Positions 30,098-39,354 of a stretch of 64,000 bases of DNA are shown in pieces. The stretch covers positions 14,260,001 through 14,324,000 of the forward strand of contig OZ316891.1 of assembly GCA_973895155.1 (NCBI GenBank), in the 5' to 3' direction. This stretch comes from Marsupella aquatica (taxonomy: Eukaryota; Marchantiophyta). Below the pieces are notes generated by a model. It did not search any database. It was not told where the DNA came from and worked only from the letters and a program-made list of their open reading frames with translations. A program made the translations under genes and the position numbers. Every line of letters begins with the position of its first letter. The stretch's first letter is position 1.

Positions 30098-33000
30098 ATG
30101 CGACAACACCTTGTTGAGGCCATGGTGGCCAACTGTGGGCATGAACCACAAAGGCAAGAGGATGGGGTACGACATGATGGTGATGATCCTATCCAAGACC
30201 ATCTTGATGAGGAGAGGGCCATGGATGAGCTCATGGACCAATTCTATGATGATCACGATGACATTGGTTTGGAGGACATTGGTTCAACCCATGAAAGGAC
30301 TAGTCATCCACATCCTTCTAGGGGGTCCCAAGACAAGCAATGGGAGGAGGCGCAACGTCATGCCCGTACTCGCATATTCGAGGGGAGTAGGTTATCTCGG
30401 CTCTCATCAATAATGTTGTTGCTCAACTTGCAGCAAAGACATGGGGCAAGCAATCTACTTTTGGATGATGTTTTCCGTACCTTGCATGATCGTATTTTGC
30501 CAGTAGGCAATGCATTGCCAGCCTCTTGGAAAGAGGCTAAACAGGTGTTGAGGTCCATTGGCCTGAAGTATGAGGTGATACATGCATGTATGGATGATTG
30601 CATTCTTTTTAGGGGTGAGCATGAAAATGCCACTACATGTCCTAAATGTCAGAAGCCACGGTACCGTGATGACATGTTGACGGGGAAGGTACCGCAAAAG
30701 GTTATGAGGTACTTTCCTCTTATCCCTCGATTGCGACATCAATTCCGATGTGCAGAGTTGGCTGGATGATGGTATGGCACTCACAAAATCGTTTTGATAT
30801 GGCTGTACCCTCTAGTGCCATGCGGATGATGGTTGACTCTTCTGCCAATCGATTTGTAGAGGATAGATGGGGAGAGTTCAAAATTGACCCACGACATGTT
30901 CGACTAGGCTTGGCAGCAGACGGTATCAGCCCTTTTGCTTTGACAGGAAAAGCCAAAGCATATTCGGTGTGGCCAGTAGTGTTGACAAACTACAACATCC
31001 CTCCTTGGATGGCCATGAAGAAAGGTCACCTACTACTCTCCATGATTATTCTGGGTCCTAAGCAAGTTAAAAAGATTGATGTGTACTTGCAGCCATTGAT
31101 TGATGAGTTGATACAACTGTGGAGAGGAGTGGATTGTTATGATGGACGTCACAACACAGGAGGTTTATCCCGCGTATTTACTCTAAAGGCCATCCTTATG
31201 TGGACCATGCATGATTTACCAGGTATGGTAAACCCTTATTTCCTCTAGTACCTAAACCTTGTATTTAATTGCAATTATGCAGATTTTTGCCTTGATGAAC
31301 CTTATTTTATGAATGTGTTTTCTATGCACTGGGCAGGGTTTGGATATGTTTCTGGATTGCAAACATCAGGCTATCGAGCTTGCTCTACATGTGGACCCGA
31401 TTTGGAGGGGGTGGCCAGGCCCAAGTCAAGTACTCTGCAAAAAATTGTTTACATTGGTCATACTAAATATCTTCCACCAGACCATCCTTGGAGGAGTGAT
31501 CCATTCCTTTATGATACTGATGAGGGCCAACCTGATATTCGTCCTCAACCTCAGCGGAAGGATCCAGCATATTGGAGAGAGGTATGGGGGAGAGTTCAGG
31601 ATCCGAGTGATCCATTACCATTATTCAGATGTGGCATGACCCGTTTGTCTGCATTGTCACAATTGCCATATTGGTCAGATATGCCCATTAATCACTTGTT
31701 AGACCCTATGCACATTGAGGGGAATGTGGGGAAATCATTGATTCGCCATCTATATGGGGAGAAAAATAACAATTGGAGAGAAAGTTGTGAGGAGATGGGG
31801 ATGCATGGTCTTTTGGGTTTTTGGCCATCTTTGGACCCCCCTGGTGCTCCCCCTAGCATCCATCCTCCTTGGGTTTTGACAAGGGCAGAGCGCATTGAGT
31901 TTCGCAGACGTATTGGGTTGATGAGGTTTCCCACAGGTTATGGTACCAATCTTCGGAAGGCATTTGGGGGGGAGGATTCTCCAAAATGGCCATCTTTCTT
32001 GAAGACACATGATTATCATCGGTTGCTTGAACATGTTCTTCCAGTTGCTATTATTGGATTGGGTAGTGAGGAACTTCGTGATGCCCTTTGGTCATTGGGT
32101 AAGCTCTTAAGATGGGTATGTCAAAAGGAGGTACAGGAGTCCGATGACATTGCTGCTATGGAGATATTTGGAGTAGAGGTTGTCTGCAAGTTGGAGAAGG
32201 CACTCCCTCCCTCATTCTTTGATGGTCAGGTTCATTTCCTCATACATTTAGTGCGCGAGGTTGCAATTGCAGGCCCAGTACATTGTCGATGGATGTATTG
32301 GGTAGAGCGTTATATGGGGGTGATGAAGTCATATGTCTTTAATCGCGCTAGGGTGGAAGGTAGCATTGCGGAGCGTCATCTTGGAGCAGAGAGTATGTTT
32401 TACTGTACAAACATAGTTGCCACACTAGATCCTAGTGCTCCTAGGGGATGGATAGATGAGGCAGCACGAGAGGCTGACTACGAGGATGATAGACTCACTG
32501 GGGCATCTGGAGAGCGTCTCATAGGCTCAGCAGAGCGTTTACAGCTCACAACATTTATGTTGTATAACTCACCCGAGGTTGTCGGGGAGTGGACAACATT
32601 TTATGAGGAGGAGAAGCAAAACAGTCGACGCCCACGATTATTTCCCAAGTTTCACCCATACATGAAGGAGAAGTTGTTAGAAGTGGATGCCCTGGTGGGT
32701 ACCGGGGAGAGTGTATTACACTACCCAAACGTGACAGATAAACTTCGTACCTTGGTTCATGGTCCACTACTTATAGTCACGACTCGGACTGCCATGTGGT
32801 CAAAGGGGAGACATTTTCGTGTGGAACGACTTGATGAGAAGAGGGCGGCTACACAGGATTGTGGGGTAATGGGTTGGTTCACCCAAGATTCCCAGAGTAG
32901 CATGTCAAACATGAATCCCATTCGCTCCACCGTGGCCCATTATGGGAAGATTGAGGAGATCCTAACAGTGAAGTACCATGCACATACTACTTTGGAGGAA

Positions 33001-33300
33001 GTGGTATTCAAGTGCAAATGGTTCAAGATGAATCTTGTAGGCCACAATCGTACTTGTGAAGATGATGCATGCAGTTTTACTCGTTTGAAGACATCTGCAA
33101 ATAGTGTCATCAGTTCCAACTGGAGGTCCTCGGATCCCTTTGCCTTCCCACATCACCTTGAGCAATGCTTTTACCTACCCTATCCCAATGACCCCGAGTG
33201 GTCCATTGTCATGCCGTATATTCCCGGATCACGGTCCATAGTCCAAGAGAGACCCAACGTAGTTGTAGTGGAAGATAGAGACATACCCCCCATGAGTTAG
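30098..33300 (+). pseudogene. Tnp2/TnpD-like CACTA transposase with DUF4218 and DUF4216-like regions
   Basis: An acidic N-terminal part (MRQHLVEAMVANCGHEPQ) leads to LRSIGLKYEVIHACMDDCILFRGE and ATTCPKCQKPRY, the zinc and DDC motif of Tnp2 proteins. VRLGLAADGISPFAL, YNIPPWMAMKKGHLLLSMII and DVYLQPLIDELIQLW then match the transposase core. A frame change is needed near 30760 (RCAELA to GWMMVWHSQ). The intron from about 31222 ends at CACTGGGCAG (31336). Exon 2 continues GFGYVSGLQTSGYRACSTCG, PINHLLDPMHIEGNVGKSL, then FFDGQVHFLIHLVREVAIAG (DUF4218) and VVFKCKWFKMNLVGH...QCFYLPYPNDPEW (DUF4216-like). TAG at 33300. Tnp2/TnpD cuts and joins CACTA ends. One frameshift makes this copy inactive as read. 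Confidence 0.9.
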
Positions 33301-34049
33301 TATAAATTGTAGACCCCACCATCTTCATGTATATTTTTACCGGCACTATCTTTTTATCGGCATTCTACGATTTTTCTCATTGTCCACAATTTCATGCAGT
33401 ATACATATCTATTGCTTAAAGTATGCCCCATATCTGAATCCATTAATTCCATGCAACCTATACATTGTAAAACACTAAAGTCCCATATGTCCCATTCAAA
33501 TACCATCGGAAACATATCGGACACACATCAGTACTGCCAAAGCCAAAAACCCCTTCCCATCCTCAAAGTATCGGATTTTCCGATACTATAAGAATCGGAA
33601 GCCACTATCCGATACTCCACAGATCGAACACTTAAGCCCAAGGCCGAGGAGGGGTCCGATAGAAATTTCAACGGATAATAACCGATACCTAAGCCTTCGC
33701 AAATGATTTCCGTTGTAACTAGTATCGCAAAAATAAGTCCGATAACACTTGTATCGGTAAATGTCCGAAAGCAAACCTATCGGAATTAGCTTTCGATACT
33801 ATTCTTATCGGACGTCTGAAAAACATGTCGGCTCTCAATTTGCGATACAGGATATTTCGGACATTGTCCGATATGATGGGGATTGGATAAGGTTTTCGAT
33901 ACAAAAACTATCGGATAGTAATGTCCAATTTTGGTAGTATCGGAAGTTCCGTAGCTGAGAGTATCGGAACATTTCCGTTGTGTTTAGTATCGGGCGCGTT
34001 GAGAAACGCGTGTTTTTAGTATCGGAAAAGTGCCTAAAATGTACTAGTG

Positions 34050-34345
34050 GTAATTGTATCTTCTTGTCTCACGCGCAATCGTATCTTACTTATGAAGTAC
34101 CAATTACGAGCTAGAGTTTGGGCCTAGCCTTCTAGCTTCTATGTCGTAGACCCTATACCCTTTGACTAAGGTCACGCGACATGCCTTTAGATCCGTAATT
34201 GTATCTTCCTGTCTCACGCGCAATCGTATCTTACTTATGAAGTACCAAGTACGAGCTAGAGTTTGGGCCTAGCCTTCTAGCTTCTACGTCGTAGACCCTG
34301 TTATCCCTACACCCTCTGACTAAGGTCACGCGACTAGTCGCGTGC
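34050..34345. repeat. Second and third copies of the 145-bp unit, right side of the CACTA
   Basis: The unit resumes with GTAATTGTATCTTC at 34050 (the GTA is the target duplication), repeats at 34195, and ends at CACGCGACTAGTCGCGTG (34327-34344). A related longer segment around 23430-23530 and 34450-34560 (TGACTGACGGACCATGCAT) also occurs on both sides of the CACTA. Confidence 0.9.
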
Positions 34346-34707
34346 AGGGTAGTGCATTGACTACATTCTGCCTACTTATTGACGGTTGTGACAGGACAAT
34401 GCAGTTCACGGACGTTTTACTGGCGCTTATTAGCACTACTGTCCTCAGTAGTTACTGACTGTCCACTCATTTGTTCTGAGTGGATGTGAAATGATTGATC
34501 GTAATCGATTGTGGTCATTCTCATTCATTTGACATGACTGACGGACCATGCATAGTCTATTGCCGGTATGTGTGGTACCTCTAGGGTCACGCGACCAGTC
34601 GCGTGCAGCGCAGTGCATTGACTACATTCCGCTTATTGACCGACGTGACAGGACAGTGTAGTGAAATTGACGGACATGACAGGACTATACGCTTACAGTG
34701 ATATTCT
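34346..34707. other. Non-coding DNA with palindrome before the rightward transposase gene
   Basis: The stretch contains a second GGTCACGCGACCAGTCGCGTG palindrome near 34586-34604. Together with 23.1-23.7 kb it forms the original spacer, about 1.3-1.5 kb before the CACTA landed, between the leftward cargo and the rightward transposase-like gene. It ends with an acceptor-like GATGTGCAG at 34719. Confidence 0.55.
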
Positions 34708-37700
34708 ATGATGTGCAGGATCATAATTATTATGGTGACATCGACAGTCTGGATCAGGGAAGGCGGACAAGTAATTATAGGCATACGTGAGAAACAGGTT
34801 GGAAAAGGTCGCGTGATAAGTCTTGATCCTGCCAGGGTTTGTCACAATGTTCCTCTTGGGGCGGACAGAGTTCTTCTTCTATTGGAGGAAGTTTTTGACG
34901 AGACCATTCTATGCGAAGATGGCAAACTTTTGAAGGACATGATTGGGGGTTACCTTGTATGGGAAAGGAATCAGCTTTTTCGAGCTCCCATGGAATCGGA
35001 GGATGTGTTTGGCACTGTTGGTGATGATCAAGATCCAATCAATCAAAATTCTGATGGGAACAACCATAATGAGAGTCGGTCTGGTGTGGAAGTAGTTTTA
35101 CCAAAGGCCTTGTGGATGGGCATGCCTGTAAAGGTGGTGGATGAGAACAAGTTGATATTTGCAGTGGCAACTATACATGTTCTAGATCCTGGATGTCACC
35201 CTTGGGAATACACATGTGGGAATTCTGATCAACGATTTTGTCGAGGGAGCCACCATAGATCATCTGAAGCATAGAGATTGCTTAAAAGCTTGGTCGATGG
35301 ACCAACTCATTGCCAAGGATGGCAACTTGTTGTCTTTCCACAACATCAGGCAAGCTGTGGGAGGGAACACATCTCCAACAAGTGGCAAGCGGTCCTACGT
35401 CCATAAAAGTAGGAAAAGAAAGAGTCCATCTTCCCAGACATCTAGAAGAGACACATCTTTGGCACGTCAAGATGTGTTGTTGATAAACACTAAGGACTGT
35501 TGTAGTGAACATTGTTGCCAATATTTGGACCGTAACTTGGCTATGGCAATTAGGCAAAAGTGGTGGTCAAAATCTTTTGCGGAGCGCAAGGAGGAGGAAA
35601 TCAAGGCTATTAAAAATACAATACACTTGGGTACTGAGAAAGGATTCTAGCAGTGGAGGGCAAAGTATTGTGCTTGGAGGCATGGAGAATCATTCATTCA
35701 AGAGGAAAGACTCAATTTTATGCCTTGAAGAAGACTGTGATGGCTGGAATGAACATAGGTACCCATGGTAATGCTGGAAAAAGGCGTATGTCCGAGAAAG
35801 TATCTCAAGCGTTCATGTCAATGAAAGAGATTATTGAGGAGGCAGCTGATCATCATCCAGCCAAGTTGAGAACCATGGCAGATAATGCAAGGATGGTTTT
35901 GAGGGAATTGCCAACAAATCTTACTTGGGAGAATATTAGAAACAGGGTTAATGTTGTCAACCAGGAGGCTGGTCTTCCTCCAATTTCCCAACCCACCTTG
36001 AGTCATCTACATCAGATGTATTTCAGGGAGTTCTCATGTCACAAAAAGGGCAACAACTTTTCAAAGTGTACAACTTGTAGTGAGTTGCTTCAACGGAAAG
36101 CAAACCTTACAGGAGCTAAGGAAGAGTTAGAGGGCCTAAGGCGTGACGAGGAGGAACATCACCAAGACCACACACAACAAAGAATGTGCTATCATACCTG
36201 GAGATATGAGTCCATCCATCGTCCAAAGGAAGTGTTATGCCTTATTCATGATAAGATGGATCATTCAAGACAGCTCTCCCAAGAATGCCCTTCAATCCTA
36301 AGCATGTGGATGGTGCCCAAAAGTTCCCAATTACTGTCACTGGTATCCTTACTCATGGTCATGGTCCCAAGGCCATAGCCCAATATCATGTTGGAGTGTG
36401 GCCAGGTGATGTCAACATCACTATTGGGTCAATTGATTCAATACTAAGGATGTTGGAAAACCCAAATCCAATGATCAAATCACTTGTGGAGGGGCCAGAC
36501 TCGACAAGTCTTTTTAAAGACCTCCTTTTTGGGAGAGCAGATATCTTGGAGGCAAGTGTCCTTAGAGCATTTGAGGATGACATTGCCTACATCTCAAGCC
36601 TAGGTACTTTACTCACAATCCTTTAATTTTTTATTATTTAATAATATAAGCTCACACACACTGACACTCTACTTTGTCTAGTTGTTGCTCCTCCTAGCCA
36701 AGGTTTCATTAATAGGGTTTAAACCCTAAACCCTAAATTGGGGTTTAGGGTCTGACTAGGGTTTTGTTTAAAAGCATTCTGAGATTGTTACATTGTGATG
36801 CAGCACCTGAGGCACCAAAGTTCAGGCCCCTTCCACGAGTATTGAAGCTACAACTGGATAATTGTGCCTCAGACAACAAGAACAGATATATGATGGCTTA
36901 TTTGTCATTGTTGACGGCAAGGGAGGTGTTTGAAGAGGTTCATCTTGGTTTTATGGTGGTTGGGCATACTCATGAGGACGTTGACGGTATGTTCGGGCAT
37001 TTTTCAGAGTCTATGATGCATAACTCCACATACTCATTGCCTGAGTTAATGTCCTTGTTCATGAGAGCAAGGACACCCAATGCAGTCCCACATTTTCTAC
37101 AGGAGGTCCCAGATTTCAAAAACTACTTAGCTCCATTCATGTTGAAGGGCCCTGAGGCATTGGTGGGGCATTTAAAACCCAGGCTGTTTAGGTTCTATGT
37201 TCGTCATGATAGTATGCCATGCTTCCAATACAAAATGAAGTCAACTGATCAGGGATGGTTACCCAAGGAAGGTATTGAAATGTGGTCATGGAAAGATGAC
37301 AAAAGTCCTCACATCCCAATTGGGGTGCCCAAACGGCTACCAATGATGGAGTTGAAAATGCTTCCTGAAGTGCTGACAGGGTTGAAGAAGCATGTGTCAT
37401 TCTTTGAGTTTATTCTCAAGCGAACAAAAGAGGAAGAACCAAAGCGACGTTGGACAACTCTCATCAATTATTGGAATGACATTGTAGATACTCTACAGGG
37501 TGAGCAGGTGCAATATGAACCTGAAGGTGCACACAACTTGGAATACGGGTTTTGGCCTTTATCAATATGGAGAGAGCACGTTCCACCAGAATATCGAAAT
37601 GTGGCATGTGAGTTGGAGGCAACAGTGGATTATGTGGGACCAGCAAAAGATAAACCTCCTGAGAGTTTTAACCCTAGGGTTGATGTTGTGAAGGGCTGTT

Positions 37701-38065
37701 ATGTGTTGGTACGGCCGGACGACTCAGACCTGGATGTTTATCCCGTCCATATGGGGTTAGTTGTTACAGATGTGGTAGAAGGACCAGTGAATGAACAAAA
37801 CCTTCTTACTCATGTATGTGGCATTGAGTGGTTTAGACCATTTATGGCAAAGAAGCAACGTGGTCAATCAGACTGGCAGCCAAGAGAGCGGTGGGCAGAT
37901 TCTTGGGATAAGAAATGGGAACGTGATCCATCTCCAATATACAAGGAAGCTGAGACAATAGATGTTTCCTCTGCCTTGTGGTGTTTCAAAGCACGCAAAG
38001 GACCAGTGACAGGGCTGGTAGGATTCCAAAGAATGTTGCTGTCAAGGCAAGAGACTATCTCTTGA
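34708..38065 (+). pseudogene. Transposase-like pseudogene of element B (DNC...GHTHEDVD type)
   Basis: The N-terminal region has VPLGADRVLLLLEEVFDE and DMIGGYLVWERNQLF, a fold seen in many plant transposases. A basic part and CCSEHCCQYLDRNLAMAIRQKW follow. After a frame change near 35650 comes VEGKVLCLEAWRIIHSRGKT, then FREFSCHKKGNNFSKCTTC and CLIHDKMDHS. A one-base deletion near 36266 shifts the frame before KTALPRMPFNPKHVDGAQKF, TVTGILTHGHG. An intron (36604 to about 36803) leads to the last exon with VLKLQLDNCASDNKNRYM and HLGFMVVGHTHEDVDGMF. The three acidic positions DKMDH, QLDN and HEDVD suggest an RNase-H-type DDE/DDD core. I know this arrangement from plant and animal proteins annotated DUF7869, a label I give from memory. 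It is the only transposase candidate inside B apart from the nested CACTA, so it may be B's mobiliser (inference). Two frameshifts. Confidence 0.7.
36714..36750. repeat. Short telomere-like motif in an intron
   Basis: AGGGTTTAAACCCTAAACCC followed by TAAATTGGGGTTTAGGG contains CCCTAAA units in both orientations, a small inverted arrangement of the plant telomere word. It is too short for a telomere relic of any size and may act as a telo-box-like sequence or be chance. Confidence 0.5.
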
Positions 38066-38185
38066 CATGCATAGCAAGTGACAAATCCTAGACAGTAATG
38101 AAGCATGTAGTTTAGCATACAGTTTAAAAGGCAACTCAGAATAGTAGTAGCCAGAGAACTCAAGTTTAGACAAGTCTTATCGTCT

Positions 38186-38762
38186 AAGTTAGTTAGTTGG
38201 TTAGTTTATTTAAGATATAATATTAGTTAGTGGGGCCTTAGTTTGGTGATATTAAGGCATGATATTATTGACATTCAAATGAATGTCCAGTAGACATTGT
38301 AATATACAACAATCCTATTAATAAATAATAATTATAGTTACACCCTCAAGTGAACTCAACTTTCAATGATTTCTGATTTTATATGGTTCCATGCCTGATT
38401 GAGTCAAAGCAATAGAAACTAACTAATTAAAGGGTGATACTATAATTGTAGGTCACGCACCCTGGTGCGTGTCAATCTTTTTTGTATTCAACCCTATAGT
38501 AATTAAATAGACAAGTTAGTTAGTTGGTTAGTTTATTTAAGATATAATATTAGTTAGTGGGCCCTTAGTTTGGTGATATTAAGGCATGATATTATTGACA
38601 TTCAAATGAATGTCCAGTAGACATTGTAATATACAACAATCCTATTAATTGTTGTAAAGAAACTAATTAATTAAAGGGTGGTACTTACTATGATTGTAGG
38701 TCACGCACCCTGGTGCGTGTCAATCTTTTTTGTATTCAACCCTATAATAATTAAATAGACAA
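38186..38762. repeat. Tandem duplication, period 327 bp, with palindrome CACGCACCCTGGTGCGTG
   Basis: AAGTTAGTTAGTTGGTTAG starts at 38186 and again at 38513. The second copy lacks about 80 bp in the middle. Each copy holds one palindrome (38454-38471, 38702-38719), a diverged member of the element-B family with the central arms changed to CACC/GGTG. Confidence 0.88.
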
Positions 38763-39333
38763 TTGAAACAATGAATGATAGTTTAATTAAGGATTTGTGC
38801 ATGGATCAAGAGGTACTTGATGTCATTTAGTGATGCATTGTTATAAAGATCTTGCAACAAAACATTTGAAGTTTTTGACTATCCCACCAAATGTTAAAGA
38901 GGTTGATCATTCATTAACTAATAATATTTAGATAAAATTGGAATTAATCTAATACTTCAATATTCCTTAAATTGGGGTTTAGAGCATCAAAGAGATCAAC
39001 GGCAGACCATTTTGGTCATCCATAAATGGTAAACGAGACCCCCTAAAGGCAAAATTTCCCCTATCCCCCAAAAATTCAAATGTGTTTGCACAACCCAAAC
39101 CAAGGATGCAATGACACGTGGATGAATGAGTTATTGACGTGTGGCAGCCCTATATGCTTTACCCTTACATAAAACTACTCGAACCCTATTTTTTAGATTA
39201 CCTTGGTTCATTATAACATGGAACCCAATAAAACGAAGGGTTGTTACATTATAAGCGATTATAACTATTATTCAAAAAAGGGATTTAAAAACCCCTTGAG
39301 TTGTTCGCACGGGGGGTCCCATATTAGTTAAGC
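38763..39333. other. Right non-coding margin of element B
   Basis: AT-rich sequence without a supported gene, up to the right inverted repeat. It contains short runs of C and A (CCCCCTAAAGGCAAAATTTCC, 39047-39063) but no palindrome. Confidence 0.5.
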
Positions 39334-39354
39334 TAAGGGCCCAGGGGATGTGCG
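39334..39354. repeat. Right 13-bp TIR and target duplication of element B
   Basis: TAAGGGCCCAGGG (39334-39346) is the exact inverse of 7008-7020, and GATGTGCG (39347-39354) repeats 7000-7007. Confidence 0.92.

Larger units (their letters stand above)
23718..34049. mobile_element. CACTA transposon nested in element B (10,332 bp)
   Basis: The left terminus is CACTAGTACATTTTCGGGC; the right terminus inverted is CACTAGTACATTTTAGGCAC. GTA flanks both sides (23715-23717, 34050-34052), the 3-bp duplication typical of CACTA. Subterminal zones (23.75-24.3 kb and 33.5-34.05 kb) are full of ATCGGA/TCCGAT words in both orientations, as expected of transposase-binding repeats. The element carries a TnpA-like gene (-), a SET-domain gene (+) and a Tnp2-like transposase gene (+). 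The empty site ATCCGTAATTGTATC is preserved in the neighbouring 145-bp unit at 23566-23580. Confidence 0.95.
7008..39346. mobile_element. Element B: 32.3-kb TIR transposon with large cargo, itself carrying a nested CACTA
   Basis: The left end reads CCCTGGGCCCTTA (7008-7020) and the right end TAAGGGCCCAGGG (39334-39346), perfect 13-bp inverted repeats. GATGTGCG flanks both ends (7000-7007 and 39347-39354), an 8-bp target duplication. Removing the element plus one duplication restores the reading frame of the MULE transposase it interrupts, which is independent proof of the boundaries. Eight-bp duplications occur in hAT, KDZ and some other superfamilies; I cannot assign one from the ends alone. 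Without the nested CACTA (10,332 bp plus 3-bp duplication) it measures about 22.0 kb. Cargo genes run left on the - strand from 23.1 kb; a transposase-like pseudogene runs right from 34.7 kb. The element-specific palindrome CACGCGACTGGTCGCGTG and variants occur throughout, from 8.7 to 38.7 kb. Confidence 0.9.

Noticed and set aside
34295-34309. TAGGGATAACAGGGT on the - strand, equal to the first 15 bases of the I-SceI recognition site
   Set aside because: The last three bases do not match, and the string arises where a 145-bp repeat unit carries a small insertion. Chance resemblance; no homing-endonuclease context.
38186-38762. The two 327-bp copies as LTRs of a small element
   Set aside because: They are directly adjacent with no internal region, and the second copy is internally deleted; a tandem duplication is simpler.
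7008-39346. Element B as a Polinton/Maverick or an integrated giant virus
   Set aside because: No DNA polymerase B, packaging ATPase, capsid protein or retroviral-type integrase is visible; 8-bp duplication and short TIR also differ from Polintons (6 bp, long TIR).
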